Below are positions 1 to 6,503 of a stretch of DNA of 8,224 nt, piece after piece; within the stretch, counting starts at the first letter, position 1; the number at the start of each line of letters is the position of its first letter. This stretch comes from an uncultured Ignavibacteriota bacterium (GTDB lineage Bacteria; Bacteroidota; Ignavibacteria; Tepidaquicellales; Tepidaquicellaceae): NCBI GenBank assembly GCA_937959065.1, contig CALGOI010000194.1, forward strand, positions 1-8,224. Reading direction: 5' to 3'. The translations under genes were made by a program, and so were the position numbers. The notes beneath the pieces were generated by a model. The model was not told the origin of the DNA. It was given only the letters and a program-made list of their open reading frames with translations, and searched no databases.

Positions 1-386
1 TCATTACCTCCGCCAACAACAAGCCCGTTAAGACGTGCTATTGTGGGTTTACCAAGATTTCTCATTAGTTCGTGTAACGCAATAAACTCTGCCATCCATT
101 TATAATAATCGGTAGGATTTCCGAGGAAGTATTTCTCCTGCTCCTCCAGATCAGCACCTGTAGAAAATGCTCTTTTCCCGGCACCGGTGAGTACAACCAC
201 GGCAATATCGTCATCCCAGGAAGAATCTTTAAATGCAGTGATTAGTTCACGGATAGTTTCAAGATCAACGCAATTGAGTTTTGCTTCCCTGTTAATGGTT
301 ATCGTAGCCTTATAGTCCGACTTATCGTAAATGATGTTTTCGAAATTCTGGTCTTCTTTTATGAATGATTTATATTTTTCTGACAT
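1..386 (-). CDS. Enoyl-CoA hydratase/isomerase (crotonase) family protein, 5' part only
   Basis: The gene starts at the ATG at 386-384 and runs off the left edge, so about the first 128 residues are visible and the C-terminal half is missing. Crotonase-fold enzymes act on acyl-CoA thioesters, stabilising the enolate in an oxyanion hole. Both halves of that hole are visible: AFSTGAD at about residues 73-79 and NGLVVGGGN at about 120-128. Between them lies a Tyr/Trp-rich stretch (EKYFLGNPTDYYKWM, about 84-98). It resembles, from memory, the equivalent region of ring-opening 6-oxocyclohex-1-ene-1-carbonyl-CoA hydrolases and their relatives, so a simple fatty-acid hydratase is not the only candidate. 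The substrate cannot be assigned. The A/T-rich 5' flank shows no Shine-Dalgarno sequence. The gene is divergent from the DHFR-family gene to its right. The family call is firm; the reaction is open. Confidence 0.88.
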   Translation of the reverse strand, partial: MSEKYKSFIKEDQNFENIIYDKSDYKATITINREAKLNCVDLETIRELITAFKDSSWDDDIAVVVLTGAGKRAFSTGADLEEQEKYFLGNPTDYYKWMAEFIALHELMRNLGKPTIARLNGLVVGGGN

Positions 387-519
387 AATTTTGTTTTATT
401 TTTAATTAAAATAAAAATATTAAACTTTTTTTTTAAAACATAATGAAGTACTACTGTTATATGATTGCAATTGGTAATTTAAAGATGAAAATTGATAATA
501 AACTTAGATAAAAAATAGA
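387..519. promoter_or_regulatory. AT-rich divergent intergenic region
   Basis: This 133-bp spacer separates two divergently transcribed genes, so it should carry both of their promoters. It is very A/T-rich, with a run of nine T at 426-434 and several A/T-only blocks. A convincing promoter-like element for the plus-strand gene is listed separately (471-499). I could not find a convincing -35/-10 pair for the minus-strand crotonase gene. There is no open reading frame or clear hairpin here. Confidence 0.5.
471..499 (+). promoter_or_regulatory. Candidate sigma70-type promoter for the DHFR-family gene
   Basis: TTGGTA at 471-476 and GATAAT at 494-499 are separated by 17 bp and match the housekeeping consensus at 4/6 and 5/6 positions. 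Transcription would begin near 506, leaving a leader of only about 14 nt before the ATG at 520. No Shine-Dalgarno sequence lies in that leader, which is A-rich instead. Such matches occur by chance in A/T-rich DNA, so this remains a candidate. Confidence 0.4.
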
Positions 520-1062
520 ATGGCAAAAATAATTGGCGCAATCAATATGACGGTCGATGGATATTGCGACCACACGTCTGGGATTGCTGATGATGAAATT
601 CATCAACACTACAGCGAATTATTAAGAGAATCCGGTGCAGTGCTGTATGGAAGGATCACTTATAAGCTTATGGAATACTGGATAGATGTTTTCCATAACC
701 CCACCGGTAATAAAGCAACAGATGACTTTTCTGTAGTTATAAACAAGATTCCTAAAATTGTATTTTCTAACACTTTGAAAAATGTTGGATGGGAAACCGC
801 GAAGCTGGAAAAAAGGAATTTTAAAGATGTCGTTTCAGAGCTTAAGCAGCAACCTGGTAAAGACATCTTAGTGGGCAGCCGGAGTTTGATTATTGAGTGT
901 CTGAATCTTAATTTATTGGAAGAATTTCAACTATGTGTTCATCCTATTATCGCCGGAAATGGTCTTTCATTATTTGAAAACATAAACCAAAAGATTAGTC
1001 TTGATCTATTAAAGACTAAAACATTCGAATGCGGAGCGGTTTTGCATTATTATAAACCTTAA
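520..1062 (+). CDS. Dihydrofolate reductase family protein (RibD C-terminal domain)
   Basis: This 180-residue protein is a single RibD-C/DHFR-like domain, the YyaP/YwjB type of stand-alone reductase-fold protein. Typical features are the N-terminal strand followed by TVDG (11-14), GRITY (44-48), KIVFSNTL (79-86), the nucleotide-binding type segment ILVGSRSL (117-124) and HPIIAGNGLSLF (141-152). The length is normal and both ends look complete. The fold binds NAD(P)H in characterised relatives, but most stand-alone members have no proven substrate, and this one should not be called folA or ribD. It is the only plus-strand gene in the window, sitting between a divergent crotonase gene and the convergent glmM, so it is a one-gene unit. 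No SD is visible before the ATG. Confidence 0.88.
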   Translation: MAKIIGAINMTVDGYCDHTSGIADDEIHQHYSELLRESGAVLYGRITYKLMEYWIDVFHNPTGNKATDDFSVVINKIPKIVFSNTLKNVGWETAKLEKRNFKDVVSELKQQPGKDILVGSRSLIIECLNLNLLEEFQLCVHPIIAGNGLSLFENINQKISLDLLKTKTFECGAVLHYYKP

Positions 1063-1085
1063 TAAGTGGATGTTAGAGAAATTTA

Positions 1086-2459
1086 TTATAACTTCTTTAG
1101 CTTTGAAAGAAAATCTTTTTGAATGGATTCTGCTTCTTTTTCAGTGCGTGCTTCGGTGATTATTCGAATAATAGGTTCGGTATTGGATTTTCTGAGATGT
1201 ATCCAGTAATCGGGAAAATTGAGCTTTACTCCGTCACCAAGTGTTATTTTACAGTCTTGTTTCTTATACTCACCAATTACCTTCTTCAGTATTAAGTCCG
1301 GATCTTTTACATTCTCCAATTTGCCCTTCGTAATGTGATACTGCGGCAGGTCCTTTTTATAATCACTGACCTTCCCATTGTATGCCGCAAACTCGGATAG
1401 CACAAGCGCTATACCAACGAGTGAATCCCTTCCATAATGCAGCACTGGAAGTATCACTCCCCCGCTTCCCTCACCTCCTACTACTGAACCATTTCCCAGC
1501 ATCTTCTTCACAACGTTAATCTCACCGACCGGGCTCCTGTAAGTCTTACCCCCATAACCTGACACAACATCATCAACAGCCCGGGTTGTTGAAAGATTTA
1601 CCGTTGCGGCTTTTGTTTTTCCCTTAGGATGTCTCATTATATAGTTAACAACCGTTGTAATTGTATTTTCCTCGCCAAATGGTTTCCCTTTGTCAGTGAT
1701 CAATACAAGCCTGTCAGCATCCGGGTCCACGGATATCCCGAGGTCTGCTTTATGAGACTTTACCGCTTTGCAAAGGGATTTCAGGTTATGAGGCAGAGGT
1801 TCAGGCATATGCGGAAATACCCCGCTGCCGTCACAATACAATGGAATAACTTTACATCCTAACTTCTTCAATAGTTTAGGCACTATATACGAACCCGAAG
1901 CATTAACTGCATCTACTACAACCTTAAATTTTTTCCTGCGGATCTTTTTTACATCGACAAGTTTTAATTTGCACACCATTTCGATGTGTCTGTCATTCCA
2001 TAGCGATTCCTCTTCAACCCCCCCGATATTATCAATATCGGCATATTTAAAATTACCTTTTTCAGCAATAGTGAGAAATCTATTCACTTGCGAAGAATCG
2101 AGGAAAGTACCGTCGGGATTTAAAAATTTTAACCCGTTCCATATCTGCGGATTATGTGAAGCTGTTATGGAGATTCCCCCGGATGCTCCGGTTCCTTCTG
2201 TTGCTAACTGAACCGTTGGTGTTGGAGCTATTCCAATATTTACTACTTTAAATCCGCACATACGAAGAGTTGACACCACAATATCTTCGACGATATCGCC
2301 GTGTAATCTTCCGTCACGCCCTACAACTATCTCGAGTGATTTAGTATTACGCTTACAGTATTGCGCGAAAGCGGATGTGTACTTAATGATATTTTCGGGT
2401 GTCAAAGAGTCGCCGGTAATTCCTCGTACTCCTGATACTGATGCTATGATGGGGGGCAC
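1086..2459 (-). CDS. glmM: Phosphoglucosamine mutase-type alpha-D-phosphohexomutase
   Basis: At 457 residues this is a full-length phosphohexomutase, predicted to convert glucosamine-6-phosphate to glucosamine-1-phosphate for UDP-GlcNAc synthesis in the cytoplasm. All four active-site elements are present: the phosphoserine loop TASHNP (99-104, catalytic S101), the metal loop DPDADR (245-250), the sugar loop GGEGSGG (328-334) and the phosphate-binding loop RKSNTEPI (423-430). The sugar loop lacks the His of the classical GEQSGH motif and looks like the Bacteroidota/Chlorobi version, so phosphomannomutase or phosphoglucomutase activity cannot be excluded. Translation starts at a GTG (2459-2457) preceded by a good SD, AAAAGGA, six bases upstream. 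The gap to the upstream uridylyltransferase is 11 bp, so the two are almost certainly co-transcribed; that neighbour supports the GlmM assignment. It is the last gene of the minus-strand run. Confidence 0.9.
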   Translation of the reverse strand: MPPIIASVSGVRGITGDSLTPENIIKYTSAFAQYCKRNTKSLEIVVGRDGRLHGDIVEDIVVSTLRMCGFKVVNIGIAPTPTVQLATEGTGASGGISITASHNPQIWNGLKFLNPDGTFLDSSQVNRFLTIAEKGNFKYADIDNIGGVEEESLWNDRHIEMVCKLKLVDVKKIRRKKFKVVVDAVNASGSYIVPKLLKKLGCKVIPLYCDGSGVFPHMPEPLPHNLKSLCKAVKSHKADLGISVDPDADRLVLITDKGKPFGEENTITTVVNYIMRHPKGKTKAATVNLSTTRAVDDVVSGYGGKTYRSPVGEINVVKKMLGNGSVVGGEGSGGVILPVLHYGRDSLVGIALVLSEFAAYNGKVSDYKKDLPQYHITKGKLENVKDPDLILKKVIGEYKKQDCKITLGDGVKLNFPDYWIHLRKSNTEPIIRIITEARTEKEAESIQKDFLSKLKKL

Positions 2460-2465
2460 GGTAAT

Positions 2466-2472
2466 TCCTTTT
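2466..2472 (-). promoter_or_regulatory. Ribosome binding site of glmM, overlapping the upstream stop codon
   Basis: AAAAGGA, six bases before the GTG start of glmM, shares bases with the TAA stop of the upstream uridylyltransferase gene (2473-2471). This supports the GTG as the true start and suggests translational coupling of the two enzymes. Confidence 0.65.
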
Positions 2473-3226
2473 AAATATGTTTTTCCAATTCTTTTAACTG
2501 CTCTATGGTATTTACTCCGGTTATCTCAAGTTTATTCTCAACAGGGTATGCGCCTACTTTTTTCTTATTCTCTCTAAGGTACTTAAAAATATCCGTCAGG
2601 TAATATTCCCCCTGCGCATTATCATCACTAAGATTGTCCAAAGCTTCTAGTAAATACTTGCTGTCTATGAGATAAATACCTGAGTTGATCTCTTTTATCT
2701 GTTTCTGTATCTCGGTTGCGTCTTTCTCTTCGACAATTTCTGTTACATCCATATTAATATCCCGCACTACCCTGCCATACCCGTGCGGGTCATCAAAAAG
2801 CGCAGAGATCATACTGGCACTATTTGCATTCTCATAATGGAACTCAAGAAACTCTGATATAGTCTCCGGTTTTAACAGCGGGACGTCACCGGATAGTATC
2901 AGTACATCACCTTTAAAATCATTTAGAAACTCCTTAGCCTGCATAACCGCATGGCCTGTACCAAGCTGTTCGTCCTGGTGAGCAAACACGATCTTGTCCA
3001 TGCTGTTGGGAAATTCCTCCTCGATAAAAGCCATCACGGACTCTTTTTTATAGCCAACAACGACCACAATCAGGTCAGAGCTTATCTCAAGAGCAAGTTC
3101 GATAACGTACTGGATCATTGGCTGATCTTTCAGCTCAAACATTACTTTGGATTTACCCGGATCTTTCATGCGGGTGCCTTTTCCCGCAGCTAATATTACT
3201 GTTGCTAATTGTCTGGAAGCGTACAT
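2471..3226 (-). CDS. Stand-alone UDP-sugar pyrophosphorylase (GlmU N-terminal-like nucleotidyltransferase)
   Basis: This 251-residue protein matches the uridylyltransferase half of GlmU, which makes UDP-GlcNAc from UTP and GlcNAc-1-phosphate. Visible motifs are LAAGKGTRM (12-20) with the following Lys27, QLGTGHA (87-93), SGDVPLL (112-118) with Mg-binding Asp114, GYGR (149-152), EEKDA (166-170), NSGIY (181-185), NAQGEYYLTD (203-212) and GVN (237-239) with the second metal-binding Asn239. The catalytic set is therefore intact. The left-handed beta-helix acetyltransferase domain of bifunctional GlmU (about 456 residues) is entirely missing, and the protein ends in a normal stop just before glmM. 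The acetylation step must be done elsewhere, or the enzyme uses another sugar-1-phosphate. The start is an ATG with no strong SD, immediately after a hairpin. I leave the symbol blank because it is not a full GlmU. Confidence 0.87.
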   Translation of the reverse strand: MYASRQLATVILAAGKGTRMKDPGKSKVMFELKDQPMIQYVIELALEISSDLIVVVVGYKKESVMAFIEEEFPNSMDKIVFAHQDEQLGTGHAVMQAKEFLNDFKGDVLILSGDVPLLKPETISEFLEFHYENANSASMISALFDDPHGYGRVVRDINMDVTEIVEEKDATEIQKQIKEINSGIYLIDSKYLLEALDNLSDDNAQGEYYLTDIFKYLRENKKKVGAYPVENKLEITGVNTIEQLKELEKHI

Positions 3227-3227
3227 A

Positions 3228-3257
3228 AAATAAGAAATCCCGGTTGAATACGGGATT
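3228..3257 (-). terminator. Hairpin with T-rich tail between panD and the uridylyltransferase gene
   Basis: A perfect 7-bp inverted repeat, AATCCCG and CGGGATT (3236-3242 and 3251-3257), encloses an 8-base loop. Read in the gene direction it is followed by the T-rich stretch TTTCTTATTTTA, ending at the next gene's ATG. It could be a weak rho-independent terminator for the upstream operon or an attenuator. It also covers the spot where a ribosome binding site for the next gene would lie. The T tract is interrupted, so efficiency is uncertain. Confidence 0.42.
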
Positions 3258-3301
3258 AATGTACTAATAGTATTTTATAATAAAAACTTACAACGTTATG
3301 A
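3258..3301 (-). promoter_or_regulatory. Palindrome-rich intergenic segment upstream of the uridylyltransferase-glmM pair
   Basis: Two odd palindromes lie side by side: TACTA-A-TAGTA (3262-3272) and TTTTAT-A-ATAAAA (3273-3285). A TTGTAA hexamer at 3293-3288 could act as a -35 element, with TACTAT at 3272-3267 as a poorly spaced (15 bp) -10. This is the widest gap in the minus-strand gene run. It is the natural place for a second promoter or an operator serving the amino-sugar genes, but the promoter match is weak. Confidence 0.28.
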
Positions 3302-3676
3302 CTAAACCTCGATGACTTCCGGTTCTTTTGCAATGATCCTGTTCTTTTCATCTACGAATACCACCTTTGGCTTAAAGTCTTTTAACTCCTCGTCTGAAAA
3401 TGTACCGTAAGATATCAATATCACCCTGTCACCTGTCATCCCCAATCTCGCGGCTGCTCCGTTAAGGCAAAGCACACCTGAATTCCTTTCACCCTCTATC
3501 AAATATGTTTCAAACCTGTTTCCGTTATTTATATTAACAACCTGTATCTTTTCGTAAGGAAGAAGGTTAGCCTCCTCCATAAGCGCGACATCCAGCGTCA
3601 GGCTTCCTTCATAATGAAGCTCAGCCTGTGTAATCGTGGCTCTGTGTATCTTGGATTTACACATAAACCTGTTCAT
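3302..3676 (-). CDS. panD: Aspartate 1-decarboxylase (pyruvoyl-dependent)
   Basis: PanD decarboxylates L-aspartate to beta-alanine, the amine half of pantothenate. The 124-residue length is typical for the proenzyme. The self-cleavage site is visible as YEGS (22-25): cleavage between Gly24 and Ser25 yields the small beta chain and an alpha chain with an N-terminal pyruvoyl group. Other conserved positions are Lys9 in KSKIHRA, Arg54, Tyr58 and the NGAAAR segment (72-77). The ATG at 3676 is supported by AGAGGA at 3691-3686, nine bases upstream, and by alignment with the usual M-x-R start. It follows panC after 18 bp, giving a panC-panD pair that supplies both substrates' joining enzyme and one substrate. 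PanB and the maturation factor PanZ/PanM are not in the window. Confidence 0.97.
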   Translation of the reverse strand: MNRFMCKSKIHRATITQAELHYEGSLTLDVALMEEANLLPYEKIQVVNINNGNRFETYLIEGERNSGVLCLNGAAARLGMTGDRVILISYGTFSDEELKDFKPKVVFVDEKNRIIAKEPEVIEV

Positions 3677-3694
3677 TTCCGGTTTTCCTCTGTA

Positions 3695-4552
3695 TTAAGT
3701 TTTATTAAATAATATGTTATCTATTAATCTTGTGCTCCCGAACTTAACCGCAAGGGAGATCAAAACTTCACCTTTATAAACACTTATATTTATAATATCG
3801 TTTAGGTTCGTATTATCGGTAATGGCAATGTATTGTATCGAACCCATCGGAGCCTGTGTAGAAATGTATCTCGAAATATACTCGATCACCTCGGCTGAAT
3901 TCTTTACTCTACCGCTTAAGACCAGGTTTTTTGCTTCGTTAAGCGCCATGCTTATTTCAGCTGCCTGTGTTATATGTACGGATTCAAGATATGAATTTCT
4001 TGAGCTCATTGCAAGACCGCTCTGCTCCCTCACCGTTTCGCAGACAACGATTTCTGTGTCGAAATTAAGGTCGTCAGTCATTTTCTTTAGAACGATAACC
4101 TGCTGTGCATCCTTTTGTCCAAAATAGGCTTTATGCGGTTTGGTTATATTAAACAATTTAAGAACGATGGTCGCAACTCCCGTAAAATGACCCGGTCTGT
4201 ATTTACCCTCCAGCTTATCCGAAATCTCTGAAACAATTACTTTTGTCAAATGACCGTCTTTATACATATGATCAGGCTTAAAAATATAATCAACACCGGC
4301 TTGCTCACACATTACATAATCCCTTTCAAAATCCCTCGGGTACTTATCGAGGTCTTCACCCGGGAGGAACTGGGTTGGGTTTACATAAATGCTTACTATG
4401 ACTTTATCGTTCTCCGAGCGGGCTTTATTAATAAGTGAAACGTGTCCCCTGTGAAGGTATCCCATAGTAGGAACGAAGCCGATTGACTTACCGCGGCATC
4501 TTAAAAAATCCGAAATCTCCTGCATTGACCGGGAATCCTGTATTACCTTCAT
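3695..4552 (-). CDS. panC: Pantothenate synthetase (pantoate--beta-alanine ligase)
   Basis: PanC condenses pantoate and beta-alanine with ATP, through a pantoyl-adenylate, to form pantothenate in the cytoplasm. The 285-residue protein is of normal length. ATP-binding motifs are present: FVPTMGYLHRGH (26-37), carrying the HxGH-type histidines His34 and His37, NPTQF (58-62), YFGQKDAQQ (143-151) and the KMSKS-like REQSGLAMSSRN (175-186). The C-terminal domain ends in the usual GSTRLIDN. The ATG at 4552 lies 12 bp after the accD stop, and only a poor SD (GTAAG) is visible, so translation may depend on coupling to accD. The gene immediately precedes panD, the enzyme that provides its beta-alanine substrate. 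Confidence 0.97.
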   Translation of the reverse strand: MKVIQDSRSMQEISDFLRCRGKSIGFVPTMGYLHRGHVSLINKARSENDKVIVSIYVNPTQFLPGEDLDKYPRDFERDYVMCEQAGVDYIFKPDHMYKDGHLTKVIVSEISDKLEGKYRPGHFTGVATIVLKLFNITKPHKAYFGQKDAQQVIVLKKMTDDLNFDTEIVVCETVREQSGLAMSSRNSYLESVHITQAAEISMALNEAKNLVLSGRVKNSAEVIEYISRYISTQAPMGSIQYIAITDNTNLNDIINISVYKGEVLISLAVKFGSTRLIDNILFNKT

Positions 4553-4564
4553 CTTACAGCTAAC

Positions 4565-5404
4565 TTATGAAATAAGGTTTAATATCTGGTTGATCTTAGC
4601 GCGAAGATCCTTTCTTTCAACTATTGTATCTATAAAACCGTGTTCCTGTAAAAACTCCGACCGCTGAAATCCTTTCGGCAGATCCTTTCCTGTTGCCTGC
4701 TTGATAACTCTCGGACCCGCGAAACCGATCAATGCCTGCGGCTCCGCTATATTTATGTCGCCGAGCATGGCATATGATGCAGTTACACCGCCGGTTGTTG
4801 GATCGACGAGAACCGAAAGATAAGGGATCTTTTCATCAGCAAGTTTGGCGAGACGTGCGCTGATCTTTGCCATCTGCATAAGTGAAAGCGCGCCTTCCAT
4901 CATTCTTGCTCCGCTGCTCGAGGAGATTATGATCAACGGGCTCTTGCTTTTAATTGCTTTGTCTACGGCGCGGCTTATTTTTTCACCAACAACACTGCCC
5001 ATGCTTCCGCCGATGAATTTAAAATCCATGCACGCAATTACAATTTCACGTCCCTCTATCTTTCCTGTACCCGTGCGCACAGCATCGAAAAGATCTGTAG
5101 AGTCTATCGATGATTTTATTCTCTCTTTGTATTCTTTGGTGTCTTTGAATCCGAGAGGATCAGTCGAAGTCATTTTCCTGTCCATTTCCTTGAATGATTT
5201 CTCATCCAGGAGAATGGCAAAATACTCTTCGCTTCCGATTCTGAAGTGATGTCCGCATTTCAGACAGACGTAAAGATTTGCTTCCCATTGTTTCTTATGC
5301 ATCAACTCGCTGCAATTGGGGCATTTCACCCATTGTCCGCCGGGAACATCTTTTTTTGGGGAGTCCGTGGAAATATTCTCCCTGGACCTAGTAAACCAAG
5401 CCAT
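4565..5404 (-). CDS. accD: Acetyl-CoA carboxylase carboxyltransferase subunit beta
   Basis: AccD is the beta subunit of the carboxyltransferase that moves carboxyl from biotin-carrier protein to acetyl-CoA, giving malonyl-CoA for fatty acid synthesis. The 279-residue protein has the N-terminal four-cysteine zinc finger (Cys28, Cys31, Cys47, Cys50). The crotonase-like carboxyltransferase domain follows, with SGARMMEG (164-171), the acetyl-CoA-binding glycine loop TTGGVTASYAMLGD (203-216) and GFAGPRVI (227-234). It needs AccA, AccB and AccC, none of which is in this window. The ATG at 5404 has a strong SD, AAGGAG (5421-5416), overlapping the tsaB stop codon. The start is unambiguous, and coupling with tsaB is likely despite the unrelated function. 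Confidence 0.97.
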   Translation of the reverse strand: MAWFTRSRENISTDSPKKDVPGGQWVKCPNCSELMHKKQWEANLYVCLKCGHHFRIGSEEYFAILLDEKSFKEMDRKMTSTDPLGFKDTKEYKERIKSSIDSTDLFDAVRTGTGKIEGREIVIACMDFKFIGGSMGSVVGEKISRAVDKAIKSKSPLIIISSSSGARMMEGALSLMQMAKISARLAKLADEKIPYLSVLVDPTTGGVTASYAMLGDINIAEPQALIGFAGPRVIKQATGKDLPKGFQRSEFLQEHGFIDTIVERKDLRAKINQILNLIS

Positions 5405-5419
5405 TACTTTCTTTTCTCC

Positions 5420-6064
5420 TTAGTTCTGTTTAGCGTGAAATTCCTGCATGTAATAAGGTTCTGCGCTCGTAATATCTGTAAAATCATCTCTTTCTATATA
5501 TAGTCCTGTGAGCGCTAATTGAGATTCTATGCCGGAGTATCCGCTAACATCTATTATACTAACATCTTCAATTTTTTCACTAAAATCAATCTTTTCATTT
5601 ATGACTATTTCTTTATAGTCTTTTGCTATATCAGCGATGCCTCCTGTACCGTAATCGGTATTTCGTTCTAGTTTACCACTGTTAGAATATCCCGCGAAAT
5701 AAAATTCGCCTGTTCTCATTCCGGAGAATATCACTGCAGCGAATTGACCGGCTGAATTGTGCATATTTGCTAAAATATCGAGAGTCGGGATCTGTACTAA
5801 TTTCGCTCCAAGAGTAAAACAAACTGCCTTAGCTATGACAGAGCCAATCCTGAGCCCGGTGAAAGAACCCGGTCCGTTGGATAAACTTACAACATCTGTT
5901 TGAGAAAAATCCAGACCTCTTTCTTCAAAATCATTCTTTAATTCGAACAACAATGCGTCAGCATTTCTGTTTACTTCCAATTTCTTTTGAAAGACCAACT
6001 CACCATTTGTTACAAAACCATAAGCAGCTGTCTTTGATGAACAATCGAGAAGCAGTACATTCAT
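5420..6064 (-). CDS. tsaB: tRNA threonylcarbamoyladenosine biosynthesis protein TsaB
   Basis: TsaB is the non-catalytic partner of TsaD in the complex that transfers threonylcarbamoyl to A37 of ANN-decoding tRNAs; TsaE is the third component. The ASKHA-type N-terminus (MNVLLLDCSS) and the family signature NGPGSFTGLRIG (residues 63-74) are clear, and 214 residues is a usual length. The start is ambiguous. The ATG at 6064 fits the family N-terminus and lies 10 bp after the tsaE stop but has no good SD. A TTG at 6082 would add six residues (MSNFRE), overlap tsaE by 8 bp, and has AAAGGG nine bases upstream. I prefer the ATG for the protein alignment. TsaD is not in the window. The order tsaE-tsaB confirms the pathway. 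Confidence 0.92.
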   Translation of the reverse strand: MNVLLLDCSSKTAAYGFVTNGELVFQKKLEVNRNADALLFELKNDFEERGLDFSQTDVVSLSNGPGSFTGLRIGSVIAKAVCFTLGAKLVQIPTLDILANMHNSAGQFAAVIFSGMRTGEFYFAGYSNSGKLERNTDYGTGGIADIAKDYKEIVINEKIDFSEKIEDVSIIDVSGYSGIESQLALTGLYIERDDFTDITSAEPYYMQEFHAKQN

Positions 6065-6074
6065 TTCGCGAAAG

Positions 6075-6503
6075 TTACTCAAATGTTATCACCCTTTCAT
6101 TTTCATTATTCCCGTGTTCGAAAGAGACCGTCTTAAGATCTCTGCCAAGATATTTTTCCATTAGTTCACTCCACTCTACCAGCACAATACCCGAATTCAA
6201 ATAATTATCCATTCCAAGTGAATCCAGGTCTTCCGGTTTATTCAGCCTGTATAAATCAAGATGGTAAATTTTTATAAGATCACCATCTGATGTGTTTCCT
6301 TCATATTCATTAACAATAATAAACGTGGGGCTATTAACATCATCTATTATTCCTAAGTACTCGCATATCCCTTTCACGAACTGCGTCTTACCGCTACCGA
6401 GTTCACCCTTCAGCCCGACAATATCTCCGGGCTTTAAATCGCCGGCAAATTCACTGCCGAGAGAGCGTGTCTCTTCGGGGCTATTGCTTATTACTTTTTT
6501 CAC
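6075..6503 (-). CDS. tsaE: tRNA threonylcarbamoyladenosine biosynthesis ATPase TsaE
   Basis: TsaE is the small ATPase that acts with the TsaB-TsaD complex in making t6A37 on tRNA. The 142-residue protein has the Walker A loop GELGSGKT (33-40, Lys39 and Thr40), the switch-like SPTF segment (58-61), HLDLYR (81-86) with a probable metal or catalytic Asp83, and LVEW (108-111). All are diagnostic of the family. Translation begins at GTG (6503-6501), which overlaps the TGA stop of the upstream porX gene in a GTGA arrangement. No SD is obvious, so translation probably relies on ribosomes finishing porX. This ties the amount of a housekeeping tRNA-modification enzyme to expression of a secretion regulator. 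Confidence 0.96.
   Translation of the reverse strand: MKKVISNSPEETRSLGSEFAGDLKPGDIVGLKGELGSGKTQFVKGICEYLGIIDDVNSPTFIIVNEYEGNTSDGDLIKIYHLDLYRLNKPEDLDSLGMDNYLNSGIVLVEWSELMEKYLGRDLKTVSFEHGNNENERVITFE

Noticed and set aside
426..434. Run of nine T as a rho-independent terminator or phase-variable tract
   Set aside because: No hairpin precedes it on either strand and it lies between two divergent genes, so no transcript needs to end here. One sequence cannot show length variation.
660..866. 68-codon minus-strand open frame inside the DHFR-family gene
   Set aside because: The plus-strand frame has the complete RibD-C domain; the antisense frame has no recognisable features.
1046..1065. A/T-only inverted repeat (TTATT/AATAA) at the end of the DHFR-family gene, considered as a terminator
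   Set aside because: The stem is five A-T pairs overlapping the coding end, with no following T run, too weak to call.
3822..4127. 101-codon plus-strand open frame opposite panC
   Set aside because: It is antisense to conserved PanC motifs, so it is best explained as a shadow frame.
4845..5249. 134-codon plus-strand open frame opposite accD
   Set aside because: It is antisense to the conserved AccD carboxyltransferase core, with no family resemblance and no promoter or SD of its own.
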